Source of the DNA: Leifsonia sp. EB41
GTDB lineage: Bacteria > Actinomycetota > Actinomycetes > Actinomycetales > Microbacteriaceae
Direction of reading: 5' to 3'
Assembly (NCBI RefSeq): GCF_041262565.1
Contig: NZ_JBGCCJ010000001.1
Coordinates: 3,410,001 to 3,474,000, forward strand
DNA: 64,000 nucleotides
The position numbers and the translations under genes are program-made. A model generated the notes under the pieces. That model was given only the letters and a program-made list of their open reading frames with translations. It was not told the origin of the DNA and searched no databases. Below, one piece after another: positions 24,862 to 33,463 of this stretch. How positions within the stretch are numbered: the stretch's first letter is position 1; each line of letters starts with the position of its first letter.

Positions 24862-25841
24862 TGGCTGCTCCGAGCACGAGCGTCGCGCTCTGCACCTTCG
24901 ATGGTGCGCGCTTCGTCGAAGAGCAGGTGCGCAGCATCCTCACCCAGGACCCGCCTCCGCAGGAGCTCGTGGTGTCGGACGACGGCTCCCGCGACGGGAC
25001 CCTGGACATCGTCAGGAGGGTCGCCCAGGAGCCGTGGCCGACGATCGTGACCGTGCTGGAGGGCGACCGCCCGCTCGGGGTGACCCGGAACTTCCAGCGA
25101 GCGGTCAGCGCCGCCGACGGCGAGGTCGTGGCGCTGAGCGACCAGGACGACGTCTGGCATCCCGGGAGGCTGGCGACGCTCGGCGCGCGATTCGCCGCCG
25201 AGCCGGACCTCGTGCTGCTCCACACGGACGCCGACCTGGTGGACGCGGACGGCGCGCCCCTCGGGCGCACGCTCTTCGAGTCGCTGGAGGTGTCACCGCA
25301 GGAGCTCGAGGCCGAGCGGCAGGGTCGCGCATTCGACGCGTTCCTGCGCCGCAATCTGGCCACGGGCGCCACGGTCGTCTTCCGGCGGTCCCTGCTCGAC
25401 ATCGCCCTGCCGTTCCCGGAGCCGTGGGTGCACGACGAGTGGCTGGCTGCCATCGCCGCCGCGACGGGACGGGTCGACGTCGAGACCCGCGCGACGATCG
25501 ACTACCGCCAGCACGGCGGCAATCAGATCGGCGTCGGCGCACCGACGCTCCGCCGCAAGGTCGGGCGCGTCCTCGAGCCGAGAGCGGACAGGAACCGGCT
25601 TCTCGCGCGGCGGTTCGCCGTGCTCGCCGACCGTCTGGCCGTGCTCGGAGACCTCGTGCGACCCGGCTATCTGGACGCGGCCCGCGCGAAGGCCGCGTTC
25701 GAGGCCGCCCGGGCGGCGATGCCGGGCAATCGCCTCGCCCGCGCCCTCCCTGTGCTGCGGCTCGCGCGCACCGGCCAGTACCAGAGGTTCGCGAGCCGCG
25801 GCACCGCCGACGTGCTCCGCGACCTCGTACAGCCCGCCTGA
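24861..25841 (+). CDS. GT2 glycosyltransferase, rhamnosyltransferase-like
   Basis: A 326-residue GT-A enzyme. It opens with TSVALCTFDGARFVEEQV, then ELVVSDDGSRDGTLD, GVTRNFQRAV, the ALSDQDDVWHP segment containing the DXD-like acids, and WVHDEWLAAIAA in the general-base position. SDQDDVW is typical of bacterial rhamnosyl- and related transferases that use dTDP-sugars. Its ATG shares one base with the preceding stop, so it is co-translated with the upstream enzyme. A convergent terminator overlaps its 3' end. Rhamnose as donor is only suggested by motif and by the rfb genes at the window's left end. Confidence 0.85.
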   Translation: MAAPSTSVALCTFDGARFVEEQVRSILTQDPPPQELVVSDDGSRDGTLDIVRRVAQEPWPTIVTVLEGDRPLGVTRNFQRAVSAADGEVVALSDQDDVWHPGRLATLGARFAAEPDLVLLHTDADLVDADGAPLGRTLFESLEVSPQELEAERQGRAFDAFLRRNLATGATVVFRRSLLDIALPFPEPWVHDEWLAAIAAATGRVDVETRATIDYRQHGGNQIGVGAPTLRRKVGRVLEPRADRNRLLARRFAVLADRLAVLGDLVRPGYLDAARAKAAFEAARAAMPGNRLARALPVLRLARTGQYQRFASRGTADVLRDLVQPA

Positions 25842-25872
25842 GGCCGTCCCTGGTACGGCGACGGCCTCAGGC
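25836..25872. terminator. bidirectional hairpin terminator
   Basis: GCCTGAGGCCGTC and GACGGCCTCAGGC form a perfect 13-bp stem with an 11-base loop. It covers the GT2 stop codon and lies eight bases from the stop of the convergent muramidase gene, so it can end both transcripts. Confidence 0.8.
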
Positions 25873-25880
25873 CGATCGCG

Positions 25881-28541
25881 TCAGCCGAACATGCCCCAGC
25901 CCGAGCCGGCCGTGACGGACGCCGCGTAGCCGGGGATCGGGATGATCGTGTTCGGATAGTAGACGAGCGCCCCGTCGTTGCGCACGCCGATCAGGTCGCC
26001 GGAGCGCCCCGTCGAGCGATCGCCGGTCCCGGTGACCGAGGAGAAGGTGTTCCAGCCCCCGCCCATGAGCGCGGCGCCGCCCCAGCCGATCCCGCCGGAC
26101 GACGTGCTGCCGGTGCCGGCGTAGAACCAGAGCGTCCCGTCGGACCGGGTTGCGACGAGGTCGGCCTTGCCGTCGCCGTTCGCGTCGCCGGAGTTCACGA
26201 AGGTGAAGCCGTTCCAGCCGTTGCCCACCTGGACACCCTGGCCGAACCACGCCGTCGAGGACGACGTGTGCCGGATGCCGGGGTAGAACCAGAGCGATCC
26301 GTCGGCGCGGGTCGCGATCAGGTCCTGGACGCCGTCGCCGTTGTAGTCTCCGGCGATGACCTGCGTGAAGACCCCCCAGCCGCTGCCGATCTGGACGCCT
26401 GCCGTATAGGCGCCGGACCCGGCCGCGACGGTTCCCGTGGACGGGTAGAGCCAGAGACTGCCGTCGTTCCGGACGGCGATCAGGTCGCGCGTGCCGTTGC
26501 CGTCGAAGTCCCCGCCGTCGATGACCCGGGTGAAGGAGCCCCAGCCCGATCCGATCAGGACCCCGGACGTGTATCCGGAGTTCACTCCGCCGGTCGAACC
26601 GCGGCCCGGATAGCACCAGAGCGTCCCGTCGTTCCTGATGGCCACCACATCGGGCTTCGCATCCCCGTTGAGGTCGCCTGCGCCGATGACGGTGGTGAAC
26701 GTCTGCCAGCCGGAGCCGACGACCTGGGCGCCGCCGAAGGCCGCCTGGCCGCGTGCGGTTCCCGCGAAGAAGTTCAGCGTGCCGGAGCTCGTCCGGGAGA
26801 GCAGATCCGGCTTGCCGTCCCCGTTCGCGTCCCCCGGCGCGACGAGCAGGTCGCTCGCGCTCAATCCGGGGATCGTCACCTGGGTACCGGTGGTGAACCC
26901 GGAGGCGGAACCCTTGTAGAGCCAGAGCGAGCCGTCCGGACGGAAGCCGAGCAGGTCGTTCCAGCCGTCGCCGTCGAGGTCGCCGGCGCCGAGAACCTGG
27001 CTGAAGATGTTCCAGGAGACGCCGATCTGCACCCCGTTGGAGAAGCCGACGTTGCTCCCGGAGACCGCGCCTGTCCCCGCGTAGAGCCAGAGCGATCCGT
27101 CGGGACGCCGGGCGAGCAGGTCGGGCTTGTGATCGCCCGTCACGTCGCCGACGGCGATGAGGTCGGTGTAGATGTCCCAGCCCTGGCCGAGCACGACCGC
27201 CGGGCCGAAACCGCTGTGGGTTGCGTCGATGACGCCCGTGCCGGGGAAGAAGACCAGGGTCCCGTCCGTCTTCCGCGCGAGCAGGTCGGGTTTGCCGTCG
27301 CCGTTGAGGTCGCCCGCCACGAGGATCTGATCGTAGATGCCGAAGCCCGACATGATCTGGACCCCGTTGAGGTAGCCGGCGGAGGACCCGCTGGCTCCCG
27401 TCCCGGCGTAGAACCAGACGCTGCCGTCGGGCTTCCGAGCGAGCAGGTCGGGTTTGCCGTCGCCGTTCAGGTCGCCCGCCCCGATGATCGGCTGCGCCAT
27501 CGCGCGTCCGGTGATCGCGAGCTGCTGGAGCGCGGCGGCGCTGCCGTTGAACACGTCCTGATCGCCGGGGAAGACGCCGGCGTCGGCCCACTGCCACATC
27601 GTGTACGCGCCCCAGCCGGCGGGGAGGGTGCCTGCGCCGTCCGAGACACTGCTCGGGTAGCGCGCGATGAAGAGCGGGTTGATGCCGAAGGCGGCGCTGT
27701 TGCCCGTGCACCGCGTCCACCAGTCCGTGGTCGAGTAGATCGCGGGGTAGCGGCTCGTGCGCTTGAAGACGGTGTTGGAGAAGTCGGCGATCCAGTTGAC
27801 CATCGCCTGAGCGCTGAGGCCGTAGCAGGTCGCGCCGTAGGGGTTGTACTCGATGTCCAGGAGCGGGGGGAGCGTCCGTCCGTCCTGCGACCAGCCGCCG
27901 CCGTTGTCGACGAAGTAGTTGGCCTGGGTGGCGCCGGAGCTCGTGTCCGGCGTGGCGAAGTGGTACGCGCCGCGCGTCAGGCCGGCCGCGTACGACCCGC
28001 TGTACTGGCTGGCGAACTGGCTGGACACGTAGTCGGTGGACTCCGTCGCCTTGATGTAGACGAACTTCGCGCCGTTCGCGGCGACCTGCGACCAGTTGAT
28101 GCCGGTCTGCCAGCCGCTGACGTCGAGTCCGGGCAGCCCGGGCGGGACGGCGCTCGGCGACGCGGTCAGGTTGGGCGAGGCCGTCTTCGAGCCGGGCAGG
28201 TTCTGCGGGATGGTCGATCCCATCGCGTGGTTGCGCGCTTTGTTCTGCGTGGCGAGGTCCGGGTCCTGGCCCGTGACGGGCGAAGTCCCGGATGACGGCG
28301 AGGGTGTCGGAGTGGGTGTCGGCGCAGCCGGGGCGGCTGTGGCGGCCGGCGCAGCAGTGGCGGCCGGGGTGGCCGGCGCGGGCGTCGCCGTGGCGCCGGC
28401 GGTCGCCGCCGGGGCCGGTGACGCCGTGCCCCCGGTGGCGGGGGCCGCGGTCGCCGGAGCGAGGCCGGCGCACGTCACGAGAGTCGCCACAGCGACGGCC
28501 GTGGCGACGGTGATCAGGGATGGGATTTTTTTGGTGTGCAT
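25881..28541 (-). CDS. secreted GH25 muramidase with ten FG-GAP/VCBS-type repeats
   Basis: 886 residues. A signal peptide (hydrophobic 9-30, cleavage near ATA-AP) is followed by an Ala/Pro/Thr-rich linker to about residue 90. The GH25 lysozyme domain spans about 136-340, with Asp140 in GLDVSGWQ and catalytic Glu231 in LLDIEY, plus YIKATE and GAYHFA. Ten repeats of about 55 residues then fill the C-terminus, most with the Ca2+-loop form DLNGDGKPDLLAR followed by DGSLWLYAGTG. It should cleave the MurNAc-GlcNAc bond of peptidoglycan outside the cell, with the repeats forming one or more beta-propellers for binding. ATG at 28541 has GGGAGG six bases upstream. The divergent S53 protease carries the same type of repeat. 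Confidence 0.9.
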   Translation of the reverse strand: MHTKKIPSLITVATAVAVATLVTCAGLAPATAAPATGGTASPAPAATAGATATPAPATPAATAAPAATAAPAAPTPTPTPSPSSGTSPVTGQDPDLATQNKARNHAMGSTIPQNLPGSKTASPNLTASPSAVPPGLPGLDVSGWQTGINWSQVAANGAKFVYIKATESTDYVSSQFASQYSGSYAAGLTRGAYHFATPDTSSGATQANYFVDNGGGWSQDGRTLPPLLDIEYNPYGATCYGLSAQAMVNWIADFSNTVFKRTSRYPAIYSTTDWWTRCTGNSAAFGINPLFIARYPSSVSDGAGTLPAGWGAYTMWQWADAGVFPGDQDVFNGSAAALQQLAITGRAMAQPIIGAGDLNGDGKPDLLARKPDGSVWFYAGTGASGSSAGYLNGVQIMSGFGIYDQILVAGDLNGDGKPDLLARKTDGTLVFFPGTGVIDATHSGFGPAVVLGQGWDIYTDLIAVGDVTGDHKPDLLARRPDGSLWLYAGTGAVSGSNVGFSNGVQIGVSWNIFSQVLGAGDLDGDGWNDLLGFRPDGSLWLYKGSASGFTTGTQVTIPGLSASDLLVAPGDANGDGKPDLLSRTSSGTLNFFAGTARGQAAFGGAQVVGSGWQTFTTVIGAGDLNGDAKPDVVAIRNDGTLWCYPGRGSTGGVNSGYTSGVLIGSGWGSFTRVIDGGDFDGNGTRDLIAVRNDGSLWLYPSTGTVAAGSGAYTAGVQIGSGWGVFTQVIAGDYNGDGVQDLIATRADGSLWFYPGIRHTSSSTAWFGQGVQVGNGWNGFTFVNSGDANGDGKADLVATRSDGTLWFYAGTGSTSSGGIGWGGAALMGGGWNTFSSVTGTGDRSTGRSGDLIGVRNDGALVYYPNTIIPIPGYAASVTAGSGWGMFG

Positions 28542-28737
28542 CGGAAGCCTCCCGCTCGGGATGCGCCGCGTCGGGTCCCGGTCGGTGGGCCGCCGCGCAC
28601 GATGATGGTATACGCGGATACGCAAGCAGTCAGCCGATCCGCCGCGTGTTCGGCGATGAACAGCCCACAAGTGGGGGCAGAAGGGCCGTCTCCTCGGACT
28701 GGTACTGTGACTGGCGATCGATTCGGGGAGGTAGCCG
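28542..28737. promoter_or_regulatory. divergent promoter region of two secreted hydrolases
   Basis: These 196 bases serve both the GH25 and S53 genes. Low-GC patches (GGTATACGCGGATACGC near 28605, GGTACTGTGAC near 28701) could contain the -10 elements, but no spacing-consistent -35/-10 pair was found. GGGGAGG at 28725-28731 is the ribosome site of the plus-strand gene. Confidence 0.35.
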
Positions 28738-30777
28738 GTGCCACGGTTCACCAGTGCATTCATCATCGTGGCCGTGCTGGCGTCCACTGCTCTCACGGGG
28801 GTCGCGGCGCAGCCCGCCCTCGCAGCCGGACCGCCGTCGCCGTCGGCTCCGCCGCCGACCGCGACCGCGTCGCCGAAGCTCGCCGGTCACCCGCACAAGC
28901 GCACCTGCGCCGATCCGCGGCCCGGGCACGCGGCCTGCTTCGCCGAGGTCGTGGAGGGCGTCGCCTCCCCATCGGTGGGCAACCCGGTCGGGTACGGGCC
29001 GGCCGACCTCCAGGCCGCGTACAACCTCTCGACGGCGGCCACCGCCGGGGGCGGCGCCACCGTCGCGGTCGTCGACGCCTACGACCTCCCGTCCGCCGAG
29101 GCGGATCTCGCGGTCTACCGCTCGCGCTTCGGCCTCCCGGCCTGCACGAGCGCGAACGGCTGCTTCCGCAAGCTCGACCAGCGTGGCGGCACCGCTTACC
29201 CGAGCGTCGATCCGGACCATCATTGGGGCCCGGAGACCGACATCGACCTGCAGATGGTCAGCGCCGCGTGCCCGAACTGCCGCATCCTGCTCGTCGAGGC
29301 GGACGACAACAGCGTGGACAACCTCGGTGCGGCGGCGCAGACCGCCGTCTCGCTCGGCGCCAAGTACGTCAGCAACTCCTACGGCGCGCTCGACAACGCC
29401 GACTTCAGCGGCTACGACCACTACTACGACCACCCGGGTGTCGTCGTCACGGCGGCCAGTGGCGACGACGGCTACGGCACCCAGTTCCCCGCCGCCTCCC
29501 AGTACGTCACGGCCGTGGGAGGCACCTCGCTGTCCCCGGTCGCGAACCCCGCGCCGGGCGCACGCGCCTGGTCGGAGTCGGCGTGGAGCGGTGCGGGCAG
29601 CGGCTGCAGCGGCTACAGTCCGAGCCCGTCCTGGCAGACCGGGACCGGGTGCTCCACCAAGGCCGTCGCCGACATCTCCGCCGTCGCGGACCCGCAGACC
29701 GGTGTCGCAGGGTACGTCCCCACCATGACCGCGCCGTACTCGCCGGCCTGGCAGGTCCTGGGCGGCACCAGCGTCGCGTCGCCTCTGATCGCGGGCATGT
29801 ACGCCCTGGCCGGCCAGCCCGCGACCGGGACCTACCCCGCGTCGTACCCGTGGGCGAAGCCGTCCGCGCTGAACGACGTGACCACCGGGTCGAACAGCAC
29901 CGGCGGCTGCACCCCGGCGAACCTGTGCACGGCCGGCCCCGGCTACGACGGCCCGACCGGCCTCGGCACCCCGAACGGCGTGAGCGCGCTCGCCGCCGCG
30001 ACGCCCGGCCCGACGACGGAGGCGATGGGCGACTTCAACTTCGACGGCGCGGCCGACGTCCTGGCGCGGACCACCTCCGGAGCACTCTCCCTGTTCCGCG
30101 GCAACGGCTCCGGCGGCTGGCTCGCGCCCGCCTCCGTCCCCGTCGGCGCCGGCTGGAACGGGATGACCGCGATCCTCTCGCCGGGAGACTTCGACGGCGA
30201 CGGCCGCAACGACATCCTGGCGCGCGACTCCTCAGGAGCGCTCTGGCTCTACCCGGGCGACGGCGCGAGCGGCTGGCTCCCGCGCAAGCTGGTCGGCTCC
30301 GGCTGGAACGGCATGACGAGGATCATCGCCGTGCACGACTTCAACGGCGACGGCACCGCCGATGTCGCCGCGATCGACACGACAGGGGCGCTCTGGCTCT
30401 ATCCCGGCAACGGTCACGGCGGCTGGCTGCCGCGCCAGGCGATCGGCTCGGGCTGGGGCGGTATGACGGCCGTGCTCGGCATCGGCGACTTCACCGGCGA
30501 CGGGAAGCCGGACATCCTGGCCAGGAACGCCTCAGGGCAGCTCTGGCTGTACGGGCACACGCCGGCCGGCTGGGCGACCCCGAAGGTCGTCGGCTCCGGC
30601 TGGAACAGCATGACCGCGATCGTCTCGGTCGGCGACTTCGACGGCGACGGGCACGACGACGTCATCGCGCAGCGCTCCGACGGCGCGCTCGTCCTCTATC
30701 CCACGAACGGGCAGTCCGGCTGGGGCACGCCCCGGGCCATCGGGTCCGGCTGGAACATCATGTCCTGGATCGGCTGA
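28738..30777 (+). CDS. secreted S53 (sedolisin-like) serine peptidase with FG-GAP-type repeats
   Basis: 679 residues. The signal peptide has its hydrophobic core at 7-29. The catalytic domain (about 80-420) shows the sedolisin set: Glu166 and Asp170 in GPETDIDLQM, the oxyanion Asp243 in SGDDG, and Ser345 in GGTSVASP. The usual propeptide of about 200 residues is missing; only about 50 residues separate the signal from the protease, so activation may differ. From about residue 425, five repeats (GDFDGDGRNDILAR... GALWLYPG... GSGWNGMT) form a propeller-like C-terminal domain, like that of the divergent muramidase. GTG is chosen because GGGGAGG lies six bases before it. Confidence 0.9.
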   Translation: MPRFTSAFIIVAVLASTALTGVAAQPALAAGPPSPSAPPPTATASPKLAGHPHKRTCADPRPGHAACFAEVVEGVASPSVGNPVGYGPADLQAAYNLSTAATAGGGATVAVVDAYDLPSAEADLAVYRSRFGLPACTSANGCFRKLDQRGGTAYPSVDPDHHWGPETDIDLQMVSAACPNCRILLVEADDNSVDNLGAAAQTAVSLGAKYVSNSYGALDNADFSGYDHYYDHPGVVVTAASGDDGYGTQFPAASQYVTAVGGTSLSPVANPAPGARAWSESAWSGAGSGCSGYSPSPSWQTGTGCSTKAVADISAVADPQTGVAGYVPTMTAPYSPAWQVLGGTSVASPLIAGMYALAGQPATGTYPASYPWAKPSALNDVTTGSNSTGGCTPANLCTAGPGYDGPTGLGTPNGVSALAAATPGPTTEAMGDFNFDGAADVLARTTSGALSLFRGNGSGGWLAPASVPVGAGWNGMTAILSPGDFDGDGRNDILARDSSGALWLYPGDGASGWLPRKLVGSGWNGMTRIIAVHDFNGDGTADVAAIDTTGALWLYPGNGHGGWLPRQAIGSGWGGMTAVLGIGDFTGDGKPDILARNASGQLWLYGHTPAGWATPKVVGSGWNSMTAIVSVGDFDGDGHDDVIAQRSDGALVLYPTNGQSGWGTPRAIGSGWNIMSWIG

Positions 30778-30792
30778 CCGGAGCGCAGGAGG

Positions 30793-30827
30793 GGCTCAGG
30801 CCCCGTCGCGGTGCGGCAGCCTGAGCC
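30793..30827. terminator. possible hairpin between convergent genes
   Basis: GGCTCAGGC and GCCTGAGCC can pair over 9 bp with a 17-base loop. Most of it lies inside the 3' end of the ligase-like gene, and no T run follows, so termination is only possible, not likely. Confidence 0.35.
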
Positions 30828-32085
30828 GCCAGCTCATACCCTGCGACGCTTTCACCGTGCAGATCACCATCAGCATCCAGCCGGACTCGATCAGGATCGA
30901 GCTCTCGAAGACGCTCGTGACCAGCAGGGCGACGAGCACGAGCGGCGCCCAGGCATAGACGACGCTGCGGCGGTTGGAGGCGAGCAGCCAGGAGCGGCCG
31001 AACGCCAGGGCGATGAGCGCGACGAAGATCAGGAGGCCGATGAAGCCGACCTGGAGATACACGTCCAGGTAGGCGTTCAGGCCGTCCGGGTGGTACGTGC
31101 CTGTCGCGTCCTGGATGGCGTTGAACGGGTAGAGGTCGGTCGGCCAGGCGCCGACCCAGCCCCAGCCGGCGATCTGGTTGATCGGGATGAGCTCCCAGAT
31201 CTGGATCCAGAGCTTGTAGCGCACCTGGAAGTCCGCGCGGGCGTTGAGCAGATCGATCACGCGGGTGCGGTAGATCCACCCGGTGACCAGGATGGCGATG
31301 GTCACGACCGCGAGCGCCCACTGCACCAGCGTCCGGCGGTGAGCCGGCACCTTCCGCAGCAGGTACAGCGCGAGCGTGGCGAACCCGACCACCACCGACA
31401 CGGCGGCGATGACGGGGGAGTGCGCCAGCAGGATGCACAGCGCGGCGAGCGTGATCGAGAACGCCGCCACCGTCGGCCGCACGGAGCGGGTGCGCAGCTC
31501 GACGAGGAACGTGACGAACGCGATCAGCGCGACGATGCTGAGCTGGTTGCGGGTGCCGAACAGGCCCTGGATCGGGCCTCCCGCCGCGATGTTGCCCGCG
31601 ATCCCCAGGAAGCGGATCGGCAGGTCCAGCAGCAGACCGCTCAGGACCTCCAGCGCGAGCGACACGGTCAGCAGCACGCGGAGGGCGTCGCCGACCACCC
31701 GGACGATCTGGATGGCGTCGCGCACCAGGGCGATGTAGACGGCCAGGAACGCGAACAGGAGCTGGTAGAAGACCCCGCCGATCGTCGCCCACTGGTAGTC
31801 GCTCCAGATGATGGACAGCGCGCACCAGCCGACGAACAGCAGCGCGGAGATCGGCAGCAGGCCGTGCCACTCGATGAGCTTGCGCTGGGCGATGAACGAC
31901 ATCGCCGCAAGGACGGCGATGGTGCCGAGCACGCCGATGAGGCCGGGCCAGCCCATCAGCGCGCGGATCGCGTGCGTCGAGAATCCGGTCACCACCGCCA
32001 GCAGCGCGAGGGTGGAGTTGAATCGTGCCGATCCGAGGAACTCGGTCACCGCGGGCGGCACCAGGGTTCGACGGGGTTCGGCCAT
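30796..32085 (-). CDS. O-antigen ligase/polymerase-like membrane protein (first of two tandem copies)
   Basis: A 429-residue protein with about eleven membrane helices. A large external loop contains RYKLWIQIWELIPINQIAGWGWVGAWP and NAYLDVYLQVGFIGLLIF, the Wzy_C-type signature of O-antigen ligases and polymerases. These enzymes use polyprenyl-linked glycan outside the membrane, either polymerising it or attaching it to an acceptor. It is the last gene of the minus-strand unit after manA and a paralogous ligase-like gene, which ends ten bases earlier. A TAGGAT box seven bases before its ATG suggests that it can also be transcribed on its own. Confidence 0.85.
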   Translation of the reverse strand: MAEPRRTLVPPAVTEFLGSARFNSTLALLAVVTGFSTHAIRALMGWPGLIGVLGTIAVLAAMSFIAQRKLIEWHGLLPISALLFVGWCALSIIWSDYQWATIGGVFYQLLFAFLAVYIALVRDAIQIVRVVGDALRVLLTVSLALEVLSGLLLDLPIRFLGIAGNIAAGGPIQGLFGTRNQLSIVALIAFVTFLVELRTRSVRPTVAAFSITLAALCILLAHSPVIAAVSVVVGFATLALYLLRKVPAHRRTLVQWALAVVTIAILVTGWIYRTRVIDLLNARADFQVRYKLWIQIWELIPINQIAGWGWVGAWPTDLYPFNAIQDATGTYHPDGLNAYLDVYLQVGFIGLLIFVALIALAFGRSWLLASNRRSVVYAWAPLVLVALLVTSVFESSILIESGWMLMVICTVKASQGMSWRLRLPHRDGA

Positions 32086-32092
32086 GAACAGA

Positions 32093-32098
32093 ATCCTA
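32093..32098 (-). promoter_or_regulatory. candidate -10 box (TAGGAT) overlapping a stop codon
   Basis: On the minus strand the TAG stop of the upstream ligase-like gene is the first half of TAGGAT, followed by seven bases and the ATG at 32085. There is no ribosome site in that gap. Confidence 0.4.
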
Positions 32099-33463
32099 CG
32101 TGGCGGACTGCTTGGTCTTCAGGGCGAGCAGCGCGAGGAGGGCCCAGCCCCCTTCGATCAGCATGCGGCTCTCGGCGAGGCTCTGGGCGAGCAGGGCGGC
32201 AAGCAGCAGCAGCGGCAGGAGGGCGAGCGCGGTGTACGGCAGGTCGTCGGAGACCGCCACCCGCGGCCGGTCGACGGCCAGGAACCAGGACCGCCACAGC
32301 GTGCTCAGCACCAGGAGGGCGAAGATCACCACCCCGACGATCCCGAGCTGCAGCCAGACGTCCAGCCACGCGTTGTGCGCCTGCAGGTAGGTGACGCCGC
32401 TGCGCACGGCGAGGTCCTTGAACGGCGACACCCAGGGCGCCCAGTAGCTCACCCAGCCCCACCCGAACGCCGGGCGCTCCTGGGCGAGGTGGATGACGGA
32501 GTTCCAGATCGTCAGCCGGCCGGTGAGGTCCTCGCTCTTGCCGAGCAGCACGGGGATGCGGGAGGCGAACAGCACGACGGACACGACCACAACAATCGTG
32601 AGCGCTGCGGCGGTGAGGTACACCGGCCGCCTGTGCTCGGGGCCGGCGCGCCGCGTCCAGAGCGCGAAGCCGAGCACGACCGCCGTGACCACCGCGGCGA
32701 TGAACACGGTCGAGGAGCGGGTCAGCGCGAAGGTCAGCACGGCGACGACGACCCAGGTGATCGCGGTCCCGCGGCGGATGCTGCGATCGGCGAGCTGGAT
32801 GCCGAACACGACCAGCCCGAGCAGCGCGACCATCGCCAGCAGGTTGCTGTTGCCGAGGATCCCCTGGATCTGACCGCCGTGGAAGAGCAGGTCGCGGCTC
32901 CAGTAGAAGGCCGACGGGATGTGCGTCGGCGGCGCCGGCTGCACGGGCGTGAGCGGCAGCACGGGCTTGCGCACGAAGACGGAGACGATCAGCTCGAACA
33001 GCAGCGACAGCCCGAGGATCCAGCGGAACGCGTTCGCCAGGGCCGTGAGCAGCGCCTGCCAGCTCAGGCAGAACGCGAGGAACAGCGCCGCGCCCGTCGT
33101 GGCGAACTGAGCCACCAGCCCGAGCGCGGTCGCACCGGGATACGCCGACCAGGCCACGGAGACGACCGCGTATGCCAGGAAGAGCACCAGCGACTTCGGC
33201 AGTTTGCGCCAGCGCACCGCGGGCCGCAGCCGCACCAGGAGGACGACGCTCCCCACCGCCAGGACGGCGGCGAGCACGAAGTAGCCCGGCCAGCTGATCA
33301 GGTTGCGCCAGAAGTCCCCGGCGAACAGGGTGAACAGCACCAGCACCGCGAACACCGAGACCCCGGTGCCGGAGGCGCCGCGGGCGGCGTCGACGCGGTC
33401 GCGCAGCGGTTTCGATCCGCGCGCGGAAGGGGAGGGCCTGCTCACCCCCGAAGGATAGCTCAC
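32096..33463 (-). CDS. O-antigen ligase/polymerase-like membrane protein (second tandem copy)
   Basis: A 455-residue polytopic protein with about eleven helices and the same family signature as its neighbour: GRLTIWNSVIHLAQERPAFGWGWVSYW, HNAWLDVWLQLGIVGVVIF. The motifs match between the two proteins, but the rest diverges, so these are old paralogues, not a recent duplication. The GTG at 33463 overlaps the manA stop (GTGA); a second in-frame GTG at 33445 is also possible. With manA it forms a likely operon that joins mannose supply to glycan polymerisation or ligation. Which copy ligates and which polymerises cannot be told. Confidence 0.85.
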   Translation of the reverse strand: MSYPSGVSRPSPSARGSKPLRDRVDAARGASGTGVSVFAVLVLFTLFAGDFWRNLISWPGYFVLAAVLAVGSVVLLVRLRPAVRWRKLPKSLVLFLAYAVVSVAWSAYPGATALGLVAQFATTGAALFLAFCLSWQALLTALANAFRWILGLSLLFELIVSVFVRKPVLPLTPVQPAPPTHIPSAFYWSRDLLFHGGQIQGILGNSNLLAMVALLGLVVFGIQLADRSIRRGTAITWVVVAVLTFALTRSSTVFIAAVVTAVVLGFALWTRRAGPEHRRPVYLTAAALTIVVVVSVVLFASRIPVLLGKSEDLTGRLTIWNSVIHLAQERPAFGWGWVSYWAPWVSPFKDLAVRSGVTYLQAHNAWLDVWLQLGIVGVVIFALLVLSTLWRSWFLAVDRPRVAVSDDLPYTALALLPLLLLAALLAQSLAESRMLIEGGWALLALLALKTKQSAT

